DNA of 64,000 nucleotides from an uncultured Gammaproteobacteria bacterium (GTDB lineage: Bacteria; Pseudomonadota; Gammaproteobacteria; Steroidobacterales; XN24), in assembly GCA_947259915.1 (NCBI GenBank), contig CAMYOC010000049.1:62001-126000 (forward strand). Reading direction: 5' to 3'. Numbering within the stretch: the stretch's first letter is position 1; each line of letters starts with the position of its first letter. A model generated the notes under the pieces. That model ran no database searches, had not been told where the DNA came from, and saw only the letters and a program-made list of their open reading frames with translations. Both the position numbers and the translations under genes were made by a program. Below are positions 52,200 through 63,027 of this stretch, one piece after another.

Positions 52200-53930
52200 T
52201 CAGCGGATGTAACCGAGACTCTCGAGCTTGACCAGGATCCGGTGCGCGGCCTGATCCGGAGAGACTTCGCGGGTGTCGATAACGATTTCCGCCTGCTCTG
52301 GCGCCTCATAGGGATCGCTGATACCCGTGAATTCCTTGATGATCCCGGCCCTGGCCTTGGCGTACAGACCCTTGCGGTCGCGCTGCTCGCAGACCTCCAG
52401 CGGCGTGGCCACATGGATCTCGACCATGCCGCCGACTTCTTCCACCATTTCGCGGACCTGACGACGCGTGGTCTGGTAAGGCGCGATCGGTGCGCAGATC
52501 GCGATGCCGCCGTTCTTGGCAATCTCGCTGGCGACATAGCCGATACGCAGGATGTTCAGGTCGCGGTGCTCGCGCGAGAAACCGAGTTCGCTGGACAGGT
52601 TCTTGCGTACGACGTCGCCGTCGAGCAACGAGATGCGTCGCCCGCCTTGCTCCATCAGCTTGACCATCAGCGCGTTGGCGATGGTGGACTTGCCAGAGCC
52701 GGACAGGCCGGTGAAAAAGATCACGAAACCCTGCTGGTGCCGCGGCGGATGCGTCTTGCGCAGCTCCTCGATTACGTCCGGGTAGGAGAACCAGGACGGC
52801 ACGTCGAGCCCCTCCTGCAGACGCCGGCGGAATTCGGTGCCGGAGATATTGAGCACCGTCTCGCCCTCATGGGTCTCGTCTACCGGAACGTATTGGGCCC
52901 GGTCCTCGACGAACACGACCATCTGGAACGGCACCATCTCGATACCGATCTCGTCCCGATACTCGTTCATCAATTCCTGAGCGTCGTAGGGACCGTAGAA
53001 GTCCTTTCCTTTGCTGTCCTTACCGGGTCCGGCGTGATCGCGGCCGACGATAAAATGGGTGCAACCATAATTGCGCCGGATCAACGCATGCCACAGTGCC
53101 TCGCGCGGACCGGCCATGCGCATCGCCAGCGGCAGCAGGCTCAGGCTGGTGGTCTGTTCCGGATAATGGTGCAGCAACCGCTCATAGCAACGGACGCGGG
53201 TGAAGTGGTCCACGTCGCCCGGCTTGGTCATCCCGACGACCGGATGGATCAACAGATTGGCCTCCACGTCGCGGGCAGCGCGGAAAGTCAGCTCCTGGTG
53301 CGCCCGGTGCATAGGATTGCGGGTCTGGAAGGCCACGACCTTGCGCCAGCCCAGCTTTTGCAGACGCTGACGCAGTTCGGCCGGGGTATCCCGAAGATGG
53401 CGGAAGTCATAATGGATCGGGGGTTCCACGCCGCGCAGCCGGCCGCCCACATAAACCGGATGCGCCAGGTTCATCAGATAATGGACGCCGGGATGCGCCT
53501 GATCGGTGGCGCCGAACACACCACGCGCTTCGGCCTCCTTGTCCGGCGTCCAGACGTCACCGACCTCCATGGTCGCGATCAGCACGCCTTCCTGATCGCG
53601 CAGCGCGATATGGGCGCCGGCCTCCAGATTGGCGGCGAAGGCCTCGCTCACATCGAGCGTGATCGGCATCGGCCACAGGGTCCCGTCACCGAGGCGCATT
53701 TCCTTGACTACGCCGTCGTAATCGGCCTGACTGAGGAAACCTTCGAGCGGCGAGAAGGCGCCGTTCAACAACAGCTCGATGTCGCAAAGCTGCCGCGGCG
53801 TCAGATCCCACGACAGATAGTCCATCGCCTTCTTGCGCTCGGCGTCAGCCGCAGCCTGGTCAAGATAAAGGTCCTTGAGTTCGCCGCCGTGCGGCGGGAT
53901 CAGCTGCGGGGCGCTGTCGTGGCGATCCAT
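52200..53930 (-). CDS. Bifunctional sulfate adenylyltransferase / adenylylsulfate kinase
   Basis: A fusion of 576 residues. The first 390 residues form a homo-oligomeric-type ATP sulfurylase: [20 protein letters not shown] with the HxxH site, [18 protein letters not shown], and [14 protein letters not shown]. The last 180 residues are APS kinase: P-loop [48 protein letters not shown]-like loop and [22 protein letters not shown]. It converts sulfate to APS and PAPS. This replaces CysD/CysN/CysC, which are not in the window. ATG 53930 has GGAGACAGG upstream. A hairpin lies between ssb and this gene. Confidence 0.95.
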   Translation of the reverse strand: MDRHDSAPQLIPPHGGELKDLYLDQAAADAERKKAMDYLSWDLTPRQLCDIELLLNGAFSPLEGFLSQADYDGVVKEMRLGDGTLWPMPITLDVSEAFAANLEAGAHIALRDQEGVLIATMEVGDVWTPDKEAEARGVFGATDQAHPGVHYLMNLAHPVYVGGRLRGVEPPIHYDFRHLRDTPAELRQRLQKLGWRKVVAFQTRNPMHRAHQELTFRAARDVEANLLIHPVVGMTKPGDVDHFTRVRCYERLLHHYPEQTTSLSLLPLAMRMAGPREALWHALIRRNYGCTHFIVGRDHAGPGKDSKGKDFYGPYDAQELMNEYRDEIGIEMVPFQMVVFVEDRAQYVPVDETHEGETVLNISGTEFRRRLQEGLDVPSWFSYPDVIEELRKTHPPRHQQGFVIFFTGLSGSGKSTIANALMVKLMEQGGRRISLLDGDVVRKNLSSELGFSREHRDLNILRIGYVASEIAKNGGIAICAPIAPYQTTRRQVREMVEEVGGMVEIHVATPLEVCEQRDRKGLYAKARAGIIKEFTGISDPYEAPEQAEIVIDTREVSPDQAAHRILVKLESLGYIR

Positions 53931-53944
53931 AATCCTGTCTCCGT

Positions 53945-53980
53945 AAAAGAAGCGCCGCGACCCGGCAACCGGATCGCGGC
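53945..53980 (-). terminator. Hairpin terminator after ssb
   Basis: GCCGCGA/TCGCGGC stem continued by CCGG/CCGG around a short loop, followed on the minus strand by CGCTTCTTTT. It lies 30 bp after the ssb stop codon and 15 bp before the sat-cysC start. There is one mismatch in the stem and the T-run is imperfect, so termination is probably partial. Confidence 0.55.
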
Positions 53981-54009
53981 AACTAAAATGTGCTGTGGGC
54001 CCGGTCCGC

Positions 54010-54447
54010 CTAGAACGGGATATCGTCATCCAGCGCCGGTTCAGCGGCAGCTGGTTGTTGTGCCTTGGGTTTGCTCTGGTAGTCCCCGCCCGCCGGGGCG
54101 CCCGCGCCGGCGCGACCGCCGAGCATGGTCATGTCTCTGCCTTTGATCTCGGTCGTGTAGCGATCCTGGCCCGACTGATCCTGCCACTTGCGGGTCTGGA
54201 TCGAGCCCTCGACATAGACCTGGGAGCCCTTGCGCAGATACTCGGCCGCGATCTCCGCCAGACGATCGAAAAAAACGACCCGATGCCACTCGGTGCGCTC
54301 CTGCTGCTCCCCGGTCTGCTTGTCTTTCCAGGACTCGGAGGTGGCGAGGCGGATATTGGTGACCGCGCTGCCGCTGGGGGTATAGCGGGTTTCGGGATCG
54401 GCGCCGAGATTGCCGACGAGGATGACTTTATTGATGCCGCGGGCCAT
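54010..54447 (-). CDS. ssb: Single-stranded DNA-binding protein
   Basis: A protein of 145 residues. The OB-fold holds [63 protein letters not shown] and [15 protein letters not shown] (cited in parts). A flexible Gly/Ala/Gln linker leads to the acidic tip DDDIPF that binds repair and replication partners. Divergent from uvrA, as in E. coli. Confidence 0.98.
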   Translation of the reverse strand: MARGINKVILVGNLGADPETRYTPSGSAVTNIRLATSESWKDKQTGEQQERTEWHRVVFFDRLAEIAAEYLRKGSQVYVEGSIQTRKWQDQSGQDRYTTEIKGRDMTMLGGRAGAGAPAGGDYQSKPKAQQPAAAEPALDDDIPF

Positions 54448-54572
54448 GAGCGCTCCTGAGGGTTATGCCGTGCAGGCCAAAGTGTAGACCGCGCATTTTA
54501 ACCCGTGCATCAGCGAAAACACACCCTGATCACCGGGAAACGCGGGGTTGACGTCTCGGGTAGTGACGGGCT

Positions 54573-54602
54573 TTGGCTCGTGCTGGTCAATCCGCGTATA
54601 GT
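54573..54602 (+). promoter_or_regulatory. Candidate uvrA promoter
   Basis: TTGGCT (54573-54578) and TATAGT (54597-54602) with an 18-base spacer, about 30 bases before the uvrA start codon. I looked for a LexA box (CTGT-N8-ACAG) in the 187-bp ssb-uvrA gap and did not find one. Confidence 0.4.
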
Positions 54603-54634
54603 TGAGGATTAACTTCTTGCCGCCAGCAGTGTGC

Positions 54635-57493
54635 ATGGAAACGATCCGGATCCGGGGTGCGCGCACCCACAATCTCCAGAATATCGATCTCGATCTGCCG
54701 CGGGAAAAGCTGATCGTGGTCACTGGCTTGTCGGGTTCGGGCAAGTCATCTCTGGCATTCGACACCATCTATGCGGAAGGCCAGCGACGTTACGTGGAGT
54801 CGCTGTCGGCCTACGCCCGCCAGTTCCTGTCGATGATGGAGAAGCCCGACGTCGATTCCATCGACGGTCTGTCACCGGCGATCTCGATCGAGCAAAAATC
54901 GACCTCGCACAACCCCCGATCGACCGTCGGCACGGTCACCGAAATCTACGACTATCTGCGCCTGCTGTTCGCACGGGCCGGGACCCCGCTCTGCCCTCAC
55001 CACGGGGAGCCGCTGGAAGCACAGACCGTCAGCCAGATGGTAGACCAGGTCCTGGCACTGTCCGAGGGTACGCGGCTGATGCTACTGGCCCCGGTGGTCC
55101 GCGACCGCAAGGGTGAACACCACAATCAGCTGGCCGAGCTGCGCGCACAGGGTTTCGTCCGGGCCCGGATCGATAACGAGGTGTTTGAGCTCGATGACCC
55201 GCCGGATCTGGATCTGCACCGCAAACACACGGTGGAGGCCGTGGTGGACCGCGTGCGGGTACGCGAGGATCTGCGTCTCAGGCTGGCGGAGTCCCTGGAG
55301 ACCGCGCTGCGGCTCGCCGACGGCATCGCCCAGGTGGCGTTTATGGATGAACCCGGCCGGGAGGAGCTGCTGTTCTCGGACCGCTTCGCCTGCCCGGTCT
55401 GCGGCTACAGCATCCCGGAGCTGGAACCGCGGATGTTCTCCTTCAACAACCCGGCCGGCGCATGCAAGACCTGTGACGGTCTCGGCGTGCAGCAGTTCTT
55501 CGATCCGGAGCGGGTGGCGGCCAGTCCCCATCTGAGCCTCGCTGGCGGCGCCATCCGCGGCTGGGACCGTCGCAACGCCTATTACTTCCAGCTGATCCAG
55601 TGCCTGGCCAGGCATTTCAAGTTCGATATCGAGCAACCCTTTGCCGAGCTGCCCGAGAAACTCAGACAGATCATCCTCTACGGCAGCGGCGACGAGGTGA
55701 TCGAGTTCAGCTATCTGGACGGTCGCGGCGGCAGCACCAAACGCCGCCATCGCTTCGAAGGCATCATCCCCAATATGGAACGCCGATACCGCGAGACCGA
55801 GTCCAATACGGTGCGGGAAGAGCTGGCCAAATATCTCAGCATGCGCCCATGCGGCGACTGCGCGGGCACCCGTCTCAACGAAGGGGCCCGGCATGTGTTC
55901 GTCAACGAGCGCAGTCTGCCCGAGCTGACCTCGCTGTCGGTCGGCGCAGCCGGCCGCTTTTTCGGCGAGCTCGATCTGCCCGGCTGGCGCGGCGAGATCG
56001 CCGGGAAGATCGTCAAGGAGATCGGTGACCGGCTCAGCTTTCTGGTGGATGTCGGGCTGGACTACCTGTCGCTGGACCGCAGCGCGGAGACCTTGTCGGG
56101 TGGCGAGGCGCAACGTATCCGTCTGGCCAGCCAGATTGGCTCCGGACTGGTCGGCGTGATGTACATCCTCGACGAGCCGTCTATCGGCCTGCATCAGCGT
56201 GACAATCAGCGCCTGCTCAACACGCTGATCCAGCTGCGGGACCTGGGCAATACCGTGATCGTCGTGGAGCACGACGAGGAGGCGATCGCGGCCGCCGACT
56301 ACGTGCTCGATATCGGCCCCGGGGCCGGCGTCCACGGCGGGCAGATCGTCTCCCAGGGCACACCGGCCGACGTCATGGCAGATCCGGCGTCGCTGACCGG
56401 ACAATATCTGTCCGGACGGCGCAGCATCCCGGTGCCGGAAGTCCGCACCCGGCCGCAGAAGAAAAATGAAATCCGCATCCGCGGCGCTCGCGGCAACAAC
56501 CTGAAGGATCTGGATGTTGCCATCCCGCTGAGCCTGATGACCTGTGTCACCGGCGTCTCGGGCTCCGGCAAATCGACGCTGATCAACGACACGCTCTATC
56601 TTGCCGCCGCCGAACATATCAACCGGTCGGCCACCAATCCGGCCGCACACATGGCCATCGAGGGATTGGACAAGGTCGATCGGGTGATCGACATAAGCCA
56701 GAGCCCGATCGGCCGGACGCCGCGCTCCAACCCGGCCACTTACAGCGGTCTGTTTACGCCGATCCGTGATCTGTTCGCCGGCACCGCGGAGGCGCGCTCG
56801 CGGGGCTACAAACCGGGCCGTTTCAGCTTTAACGTCAAGGGCGGTCGCTGCGAGGCCTGTCAGGGTGACGGCGTAATCAAGGTCGAGATGCACTTTCTGC
56901 CCGACATCTATGTCGCCTGCGATGTGTGCAAGGGCAAGCGCTATAACCGCGAGACCCTCGAGATCCGCTACAAGGGCAGTAATATCCACGAGGTTCTGGA
57001 GATGACCGTGGAGGACGCGCTCGAGTTCTTCCGCAACGTGCCGGTGATCAAGCGCAAGTTGCAGACGCTTATGGACGTGGGCCTGTCCTATGTTCGCCTG
57101 GGTCAGAACGCGACCACGCTATCCGGCGGCGAAGCGCAGCGGGTCAAGCTGGCCAAGGAACTGTCCAAACGCGACACCGGCAAGACTTTGTATATCCTCG
57201 ATGAGCCCACCACCGGGCTGCATTTCCACGACATCGCACAATTGTTGCATGTGCTCCATCGGCTACGCGACCACGGCAACACCATCGTCGTGATCGAGCA
57301 CAATCTGGATGTGATCAAGACCGCCGACTGGATCATCGATCTCGGACCGGAGGGTGGTGATGGCGGCGGTGAAGTGATCGCCATCGGCACGCCCGAGGAA
57401 GTTGCCGCGACGGCGTCTTCGTATACCGGTCAATTCCTCAAGCGGATTCTCGAGCGCGCTGGCAGCCAGCCGAAATCCAAGCGCCGGGCGTGA
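54635..57493 (+). CDS. uvrA: Excinuclease ABC subunit A
   Basis: A protein of 952 residues, the damage-recognition ATPase of nucleotide excision repair. Both ABC units are complete: Walker [15 protein letters not shown] and [13 protein letters not shown], signature [12 protein letters not shown] and [15 protein letters not shown], and both DEP(S/T)xGLH Walker B regions. The zinc modules [19 protein letters not shown]...CKTCDG and [19 protein letters not shown]...[10 protein letters not shown] are intact. ATG 54635 matches the usual [16 protein letters not shown] start; a 5' extension to 54602 would begin inside the promoter. Confidence 0.98.
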   Translation: METIRIRGARTHNLQNIDLDLPREKLIVVTGLSGSGKSSLAFDTIYAEGQRRYVESLSAYARQFLSMMEKPDVDSIDGLSPAISIEQKSTSHNPRSTVGTVTEIYDYLRLLFARAGTPLCPHHGEPLEAQTVSQMVDQVLALSEGTRLMLLAPVVRDRKGEHHNQLAELRAQGFVRARIDNEVFELDDPPDLDLHRKHTVEAVVDRVRVREDLRLRLAESLETALRLADGIAQVAFMDEPGREELLFSDRFACPVCGYSIPELEPRMFSFNNPAGACKTCDGLGVQQFFDPERVAASPHLSLAGGAIRGWDRRNAYYFQLIQCLARHFKFDIEQPFAELPEKLRQIILYGSGDEVIEFSYLDGRGGSTKRRHRFEGIIPNMERRYRETESNTVREELAKYLSMRPCGDCAGTRLNEGARHVFVNERSLPELTSLSVGAAGRFFGELDLPGWRGEIAGKIVKEIGDRLSFLVDVGLDYLSLDRSAETLSGGEAQRIRLASQIGSGLVGVMYILDEPSIGLHQRDNQRLLNTLIQLRDLGNTVIVVEHDEEAIAAADYVLDIGPGAGVHGGQIVSQGTPADVMADPASLTGQYLSGRRSIPVPEVRTRPQKKNEIRIRGARGNNLKDLDVAIPLSLMTCVTGVSGSGKSTLINDTLYLAAAEHINRSATNPAAHMAIEGLDKVDRVIDISQSPIGRTPRSNPATYSGLFTPIRDLFAGTAEARSRGYKPGRFSFNVKGGRCEACQGDGVIKVEMHFLPDIYVACDVCKGKRYNRETLEIRYKGSNIHEVLEMTVEDALEFFRNVPVIKRKLQTLMDVGLSYVRLGQNATTLSGGEAQRVKLAKELSKRDTGKTLYILDEPTTGLHFHDIAQLLHVLHRLRDHGNTIVVIEHNLDVIKTADWIIDLGPEGGDGGGEVIAIGTPEEVAATASSYTGQFLKRILERAGSQPKSKRRA

Positions 57494-57575
57494 GCGTCTG
57501 CCGTCAACAGGGCCGGCAAGCCCCGCTTGCATGATCTAAACTCGGGGTTTGACTCAGTGTCCGGGGGGCGTTGCA

Positions 57576-58139
57576 ATGCGCAGACTGTTGATCGGCAGTT
57601 TTCTGGCGGCCGTGGCCATGTTCGTTTGGGGATTTTTGTTCTACGTCGTCAGTCCGGCCATGGACTCGGCGATCAAGACCGTCACCGACGACGCCGCGAC
57701 CCAGACCATGCTGCGGCAACACTTCACCGAGTCCGGGACCTACTTCGTGCCGAGCCCGAATCTGCCCGAGGAGCAGATGACTCAGCTCCATGAAGCCGGT
57801 CCGCTGGCGATGGTGACCGTTCGCCAGGACGGGGCGCCACCGATGGATCCCATGGTGCTGGTCTACGGCTTTCTCCATCAATGGGTGGTCTGTCTGCTGC
57901 TGGCCGTGCTGCTGCTCAAGGCCGCACCGGGGCTGTCGGGGTATGGAGCCCGGGCCGGCTTCCTGGCCCTGGCGGGTTTTACCGCGGCCTTGTTTATCGA
58001 CTACGGCACGACGATCTGGTGGTACGCGGATCGCGACTTCGCGCTGACCAATCTGGTGCACAACACCGGGGCCTGGACGGCAGCCGGTCTGGTGCTGGCC
58101 TGGATGCCGGGCGCAGGCAGGGCCGCGGCCGGTCGCTAG
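57576..58139 (+). CDS. Uncharacterised inner-membrane protein
   Basis: A protein of 187 residues with four predicted membrane segments (about residues 4-24, 93-112, 124-142 and 160-176). A periplasmic loop after the first carries FTESGTYFVPSPNLPEE. Sequences such as YGFLHQWVVCLLLAVLLLKA and FIDYGTTIWWYADRDFALTNLVHN (cited in part) are similar to small conserved proteobacterial membrane proteins of unknown role. ATG 57576 follows CCGGGGGGCG. The stop overlaps the ggt stop by 4 bp in the convergent direction. Confidence 0.75.
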   Translation: MRRLLIGSFLAAVAMFVWGFLFYVVSPAMDSAIKTVTDDAATQTMLRQHFTESGTYFVPSPNLPEEQMTQLHEAGPLAMVTVRQDGAPPMDPMVLVYGFLHQWVVCLLLAVLLLKAAPGLSGYGARAGFLALAGFTAALFIDYGTTIWWYADRDFALTNLVHNTGAWTAAGLVLAWMPGAGRAAAGR

Positions 58140-59878
58140 TAACCGGCGGCGTGGCCGTCCTTACGCGACTCGGAAGCGCCGTAATAGACGCCCTGGCTAT
58201 GGTTCCGCATGATCGCCTGATAACCGCCAAAACCACCGGGATCGGAACCGAGCCTGTGACCCATGCTGCTTAACTTGTTGACGGTCTCCAGCGGAAAGCC
58301 GGTCTCCAAATAGACGATGCCGCCGTCTTTCATGCGCTCACCGGTCGAGCGGAACGCACCACCGGCCAGGGTTTCGTTGGCCGGCTGACTGGAACCGCCG
58401 TGGCGGACCCGCGGCGCGTCACCGGCCTCCTGCAGATTCATACCGAAGTCGATCAGATTGACCAGGATCTGCACATGCCCCTGGGGCTGCATGGCGCCGC
58501 CCATAACGCCGAAGCTCAGCCACGGCTTGCCGTCTTTGCTCACGAATGCCGGGATGATGGTGTGGAACGGACGCTTGCCCGGCGCGTAGACATTGGGGTG
58601 CCCGTCTTCGAGACTGAATAATTCGCCGCGATCCTGGAGGATGAAACCGAGCCCGGCCGGCGTCATCCCCGAGCCCATGCCGCGATAATTGCTCTGGATC
58701 AGCGACACCATATTGCCGTCGGCATCCGCGGTGGTCAGATAGATGGTATCGCCCTGCTCAAGCCGCTCGTCGCCGGCCGGATAAGACCGGGCCGCACGCG
58801 TCGGGTTGATCAGGCTGCGGCGCCCGGCCGCGTAATCCTTGGAGATCAGGCGCGCCACCGGGACATCGGCGAAGTCCATGTCGGCATAGAACCGGGCCCG
58901 GTCCTCGAACGCCAGCTTTTTCGCTTCCACCAGCGTATGGACATACTCGGCACTACCGAAACCCATGGCCGTAATGTCGAAGCCCTCGAGGATATTGAGC
59001 ATCTGCAGCGCGGCGATACCCTGACCGTTGGGCGGGAGTTCGAACACCTCGTATCCGCGGTAGCTGGTAGACACCGGCTCGACCCACTCGGACCGATGGC
59101 TGGCCAGATCTTCGTAGCTCAGGAAACCGCCGTTCTCGGCCATGTATGCAGCGATGGCCCGAGCCATGTCACCCTTGTAGAACACATCGCGACCGCCGTC
59201 AGCGATTTTTTGATAGGTGTCGGCCAGGGCCGGGTTGCGGAACACATCGCCCTTCTTTGGGGCGCTGCCGCCGGGCGCGAAGATATCGGCAAAGCCGGGG
59301 TAACGGGACAGCCTCGGCACGCTGCGCTGCCAGTAATAGGCGATCACCTCGGTGACCGGGAAGCCCTCCCGGGCGTAGCGGATAGCCGGCGCCAGTACCT
59401 GGGTCATGGGCAGACGGCCATAACGCTGATGGAGTTCGAACCATCCATCGACGGTGCCGGGAACGCTGACCGGTAGCGGACCCAATGGCGGGATAGCCTC
59501 GTAGCCGTTATCGCGGAAATATTGCAGCGTCAGCGACTGCGGCGAGCGGCCGCTGGCATTGAGTCCGTTCAGGGCCTTTTTGTCCGCGTCCCAGACGATC
59601 GCGAACAGGTCGCCACCGATGCCATTGCCAACCGGTTCCATCAGACCCAGCGCCGCATTGGCCGCGATCGCGGCGTCCACTGCGCTGCCGCCTTCACGCA
59701 GGATCTCGAGCGCGATCTGGGTGGCAAGAGGATGACTGGTGGCGGCCATGCCGTGGCTCGCGATGACCTCGGAGCGGGTGGTGAAGGCTTTGTCGGTAAT
59801 GCGATCAGCGCCGATGGACATGGAGCTCACCAGGGTAAGGAGGAAGGCTCCCATGATACGGAAGGCGGCCTGCGGCAT
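58136..59878 (-). CDS. ggt: Gamma-glutamyltransferase
   Basis: A protein of 580 residues with a signal peptide of about 22 residues (ends SMSIGA). It makes a self-cleaving Ntn-hydrolase: the catalytic Thr is in GDTIYLTTADADGNMVSLIQS, followed by GSGMTPAGLGFILQDRG and the MGGAMQPQGHVQILVNLIDFG stretch near the C-terminus. The large-subunit part includes ASHGMAATSHPLATQIAL and AAIAANAALGLMEPVGNGIGGD (cited in part). It hydrolyses or transpeptidates glutathione in the periplasm. ATG 59878 follows AAGGAAATCC; an upstream in-frame ATG lacks a ribosome site. Convergent with the preceding membrane protein. Confidence 0.95.
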   Translation of the reverse strand: MPQAAFRIMGAFLLTLVSSMSIGADRITDKAFTTRSEVIASHGMAATSHPLATQIALEILREGGSAVDAAIAANAALGLMEPVGNGIGGDLFAIVWDADKKALNGLNASGRSPQSLTLQYFRDNGYEAIPPLGPLPVSVPGTVDGWFELHQRYGRLPMTQVLAPAIRYAREGFPVTEVIAYYWQRSVPRLSRYPGFADIFAPGGSAPKKGDVFRNPALADTYQKIADGGRDVFYKGDMARAIAAYMAENGGFLSYEDLASHRSEWVEPVSTSYRGYEVFELPPNGQGIAALQMLNILEGFDITAMGFGSAEYVHTLVEAKKLAFEDRARFYADMDFADVPVARLISKDYAAGRRSLINPTRAARSYPAGDERLEQGDTIYLTTADADGNMVSLIQSNYRGMGSGMTPAGLGFILQDRGELFSLEDGHPNVYAPGKRPFHTIIPAFVSKDGKPWLSFGVMGGAMQPQGHVQILVNLIDFGMNLQEAGDAPRVRHGGSSQPANETLAGGAFRSTGERMKDGGIVYLETGFPLETVNKLSSMGHRLGSDPGGFGGYQAIMRNHSQGVYYGASESRKDGHAAGY

Positions 59879-59999
59879 GTTCGGATTTCCTTGCTTGGGG
59901 TGCCGGGAAGCCGGCGGAGTAGGCATCGTCTATCATGCCGCAGATGCCCCGGCATGTTAACCGCGTGCTGGCCGTGGCGTCCGCCAGTCCCCGGAGGAG

Positions 60000-61775
60000 A
60001 TGATGGGCCCCGATGCTGTCTTGACCGTCGTCGTTATGGGGGGCTGTGCCGGCGCCTTGTTGTTGACCCGGATCGCCCCCGACGCGGTCCTGATGGCCGG
60101 GCTGGCGGTGCTGTTGATCAGCGGCGTGGTCTCCCCTGCCGAGGGTCTCGGCGGGTTCGCCAATCCCGGTACCGTTACCGTCGCAGCCTTCTATGTCATC
60201 GCCGCGGGTCTGCGCGAGACTGGCGCGCTGGACCTGATGGTGGGGCCGCTGTTCCGTGACACGCACACGGTGCGCAAGGCGACCGCGCGGATGACCGGAC
60301 CGGTGATGATCATGAGCGCCTTTGTCGCCAACACACCGATCGTCGCCAGCTTCCTGCCGGCGGTCGCCGACTGGGCCCGGCAACGCGGTTTCTCTCCGTC
60401 GCAGCTGCTGATGCCGCTGAGCTACGCCGCGATCCTGGGCGGTACCTGCACGCTGGCTGGCACGACTACCAATCTTGTGGTCAACGGCATGCTGATAGAC
60501 GCGACCGGTGGCAACGGTCTCGGTTTTTTCGAGATGGCCTGGGTCGGTCTGCCCTGCGCAGCCCTCGGCTTCGTCTATCTTTGGATCGCGGGTCCGGCCC
60601 TGCTGCCGCGGCGCTCTCCGGCCCTCGAAGAACTGCGCGATATCCGCGAATACACGGTAGAGATGCTGGTCAGCGAGCAGAGCCCGCTGGCCGGCAAGAC
60701 CGTTGAAGAGGCCGGACTTCGACATCTCAGCGCGCTGTTCCTGATCGAGATCGGCCGGGCCGGCATGGCCTTGCCCGCCGTGTCCTCCGACGAAGTTCTG
60801 CGTGCCCATGACCGGCTGGTGTTCGCCGGCGCCAGCGAGTCGGTGCTTGACCTGCAGCAGATCCGCGGTCTGGAACCAGCCACCGACCAGGTGTTCAAGC
60901 TCGAAGGCCCACGCAGCGAGCGTCGCTTCTTTGAGGCAGTGATCGGACGTGATTCACCCTACGCCGGTCACAGCATCCGCGAGAGTCGTTTCCGCACCCG
61001 CTGCGGCGCCGTGGTCATCGCCGTGGCCCGCAACGGCAGCCGCATCCGGGGCAAGCTGGGCGATATCGAGATCGAAGCCGGCGACACGCTGTTGCTCGAG
61101 TCCGGTCAGGATTTTGCCGACCGCCAGCGGGCCGCCAACGACTTCCTGCTGATCCGGCCGATCGACGGCGTGTCTCTGCGTCGACACGACCGGGCGCCGG
61201 TAGCCTGGGGCATCCTCGGCGTGGTTGTTGTCACCGCGACCACGGATTGGCTGAGTCTGCTCCAGGCTTCGCTGCTTGGCGCCGGGGCGATGGTCGCAGG
61301 CCGTTGTTGTACCGTGAACGTGGCACGCACCAGTGTCGACCTGCAGGTGATCCTGGTGATCGCCGCCGCGTTCGGGATCGGCAATGCGATGCACACCTCG
61401 GGCGCCGGTGCAGTCATTGGCACCAGCATCCTCGCGATCGGCGGGGATCATCCGCTCGCATTGCTCGCCGCGATCTATCTGGCCACGTCCCTGCTGACCG
61501 CACTGATCACCAACAACGCGGCCGCGGTGCTGATCTTCCCGGTGGCGATGGCGGCCGCCGGGCAGGCGGGCATTCCGGCGGTACCGATTGCGGTGACCGT
61601 AGCGATGGCTGCCTCGGCCAGCTTTATCACGCCAATCGGTTATCAGACCAATCTGATGGTCTACGGACCGGGTGGCTACCGCGCCTCGGACTATCTGCGC
61701 TTCGGCCTGCCGCTGCATCTGACGCTGGGCATGGTCACCGTGCTGCTGGTACCGGTGATCTGGCCGCTGCAATAG
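60000..61775 (+). CDS. SLC13/DASS-type permease with two TrkA-C domains
   Basis: A membrane permease of 591 residues in two halves of about five segments, separated by two RCK/TrkA-C cytoplasmic domains (residues about 215-375: VSEQSPLAGKTVEEAGLRH, VIGRDSPYAGHSIRESRFR and GDTLLLESGQDFADR). The membrane parts include AFVANTPIVASFLPAV, LGGTCTLAGTTTNLVVNG and LITNNAAAVLIFPVAMA with SASFITPIGYQTNLMVYGPGGY. These repeats with SNT/TPIG motifs are typical of sulfate- or anion-type SLC13 transporters such as SdcS/CysZ-like SLT and SAC1. The substrate is unknown. ATG 60000 or 60003 follows GGAGG. Confidence 0.88.
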   Translation: MMGPDAVLTVVVMGGCAGALLLTRIAPDAVLMAGLAVLLISGVVSPAEGLGGFANPGTVTVAAFYVIAAGLRETGALDLMVGPLFRDTHTVRKATARMTGPVMIMSAFVANTPIVASFLPAVADWARQRGFSPSQLLMPLSYAAILGGTCTLAGTTTNLVVNGMLIDATGGNGLGFFEMAWVGLPCAALGFVYLWIAGPALLPRRSPALEELRDIREYTVEMLVSEQSPLAGKTVEEAGLRHLSALFLIEIGRAGMALPAVSSDEVLRAHDRLVFAGASESVLDLQQIRGLEPATDQVFKLEGPRSERRFFEAVIGRDSPYAGHSIRESRFRTRCGAVVIAVARNGSRIRGKLGDIEIEAGDTLLLESGQDFADRQRAANDFLLIRPIDGVSLRRHDRAPVAWGILGVVVVTATTDWLSLLQASLLGAGAMVAGRCCTVNVARTSVDLQVILVIAAAFGIGNAMHTSGAGAVIGTSILAIGGDHPLALLAAIYLATSLLTALITNNAAAVLIFPVAMAAAGQAGIPAVPIAVTVAMAASASFITPIGYQTNLMVYGPGGYRASDYLRFGLPLHLTLGMVTVLLVPVIWPLQ

Positions 61776-61800
61776 CCGGGAGCCACGGACGCAGGCAAAG

Positions 61801-61827
61801 AAAAAGGGGCGCCATGCGCCCCTTTTT
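61801..61827. terminator. Bidirectional terminator between the permease and FDH operon
   Basis: AAAAAGGGGCGC/GCGCCCCTTTTT is a 12-bp stem with a CAT loop and A/T runs on both sides. It lies 26 bp after the permease stop and 44 bp after the convergent formate dehydrogenase gamma-subunit stop, so it can serve both. Confidence 0.92.
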
Positions 61828-61870
61828 CCCAGGGTTCTTTCTGATCGCTATCGCTAGCGAGATGGTCTGG

Positions 61871-62956
61871 TCATTCCTTGCGTGGCGCCGCCGGTGCCGG
61901 TTGCGCGGAACCGCCGCCCGCGAAGTCACCACTGGTCTTGCCCTTCATGATCTCGTCGTACCACAGCGGATGATGCTGCTTCGCATATTGCTCGTCGACC
62001 TCGCCATGGACCATGCCTTCCAGCGCGCCCTCACTGCCGATCGTCGCCAGATAGATATGCAGACAGATAAACATAAAGCAGATCAGCGACGACGCGCCGT
62101 GGATCACGTTCGCCAGCTGCATCCCGGCGCGGTCCGTGCCCCAGTTCGGGAACAGCAGGAAGAGCCCCGAAACCACCATGGCGCCGCCAGCGAAGATCAG
62201 CGTGTAGAACAACAACTTCTCGCCAGCGTTGGCGAATCCGGCCGGCGGATGGCCGCTGCCGCCCAGATAACCACCACCCGAGACCAGCCACTTGAAGTCA
62301 TACGACTTCCAGATGTTGTGGTGGAACCACTTGATCAGCATCACCAGCAGACCGGCGGTAAAGAACAGGGACAGATAGTCGTGGATCGGTTTGGACATAT
62401 TGGCCCAGGCCGCAAATGCTTCCTTGCCCATGATCGGGATCAACAGCGTCCGTCCCCACAGCAGGCTGAGCCCGGTAATGGCCAGAACGAGGAACAACAC
62501 GGCTGTGTACCAGTGGATAAAACGATCAATGCCAGGCCAGCGCGGGATCTTGCGCCCGGTGCGACCCTGCAGCTTGTAGCCACCGGTCATCAGATGATAG
62601 ATCGCCAGCACGACAAGGATGGAACCGACGCCCCACAGACCGAGGTGCAGCACCGGACCGTCGCGGAGTTCGCTCCAGGTCTGGCCCTGACTCTGGATCA
62701 GGACATCGGTCTCCTGGCCCTGGACGGCTGAGTAGCCCGCGTTGCCGCCACGCACCTCACGCCAGTAATCGGCCCGCGGATTGCTCTTGTCGTCGGCCTG
62801 CTGACCCGACTCCTGAGCCTGGCTGGCCGGGATGAGCAGCGCGGTCAGCGGCAGGGCCATCGAGACCGCAAGCGCTAACGTGATGCTCCAAATAAATATG
62901 CGGCGGCGCCGACTGGTCTTGCCGCTCCCCACCGTCTCTACCGATCTTTCAGTCAT
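61871..62956 (-). CDS. fdhC: Formate dehydrogenase gamma subunit (cytochrome b556)
   Basis: A protein of 361 residues. A signal-like hydrophobic start (to about residue 50) and a periplasmic segment (DYWREVRGGNAGYSAVQG) precede four membrane helices. Haem-ligand histidines are visible (LAIYHLMTGGY, DRFIHWYTAVLFLVLAITGL, FHHNIWKS, LANVIHGASSLICFMFICLHIY). It transfers electrons from the FDH catalytic subunits to the quinone pool. The tail is rich in Pro, Ala and Gly. Last gene of the fdhA-fdhB-lipoprotein-fdhC run. Confidence 0.95.
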   Translation of the reverse strand: MTERSVETVGSGKTSRRRRIFIWSITLALAVSMALPLTALLIPASQAQESGQQADDKSNPRADYWREVRGGNAGYSAVQGQETDVLIQSQGQTWSELRDGPVLHLGLWGVGSILVVLAIYHLMTGGYKLQGRTGRKIPRWPGIDRFIHWYTAVLFLVLAITGLSLLWGRTLLIPIMGKEAFAAWANMSKPIHDYLSLFFTAGLLVMLIKWFHHNIWKSYDFKWLVSGGGYLGGSGHPPAGFANAGEKLLFYTLIFAGGAMVVSGLFLLFPNWGTDRAGMQLANVIHGASSLICFMFICLHIYLATIGSEGALEGMVHGEVDEQYAKQHHPLWYDEIMKGKTSGDFAGGGSAQPAPAAPRKE

Positions 62957-63027
62957 CTGTCTTCTCCCGCTACCGGGACTGCCCCCGGCCCGGCGGTCCG
63001 GCCCGGTCTGGCCGCGTCCCCGCGCGC

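Noticed and set aside
52242-54146. Open frame of 634 codons on the plus strand opposite sat-cysC and ssb
   Set aside because: It is antisense to a well-supported gene, has shadow composition of a GC-rich codon pattern, and shows no family motifs.
54448-54634. LexA box in the ssb-uvrA gap
   Set aside because: No CTGT-N8-ACAG-like palindrome was found there by eye.
55082-56989. Open frame of 635 codons on the minus strand opposite uvrA
   Set aside because: It lies entirely within uvrA, which has all its motifs. The antisense translation is rich in Asp, Gln and Arg without domain features.
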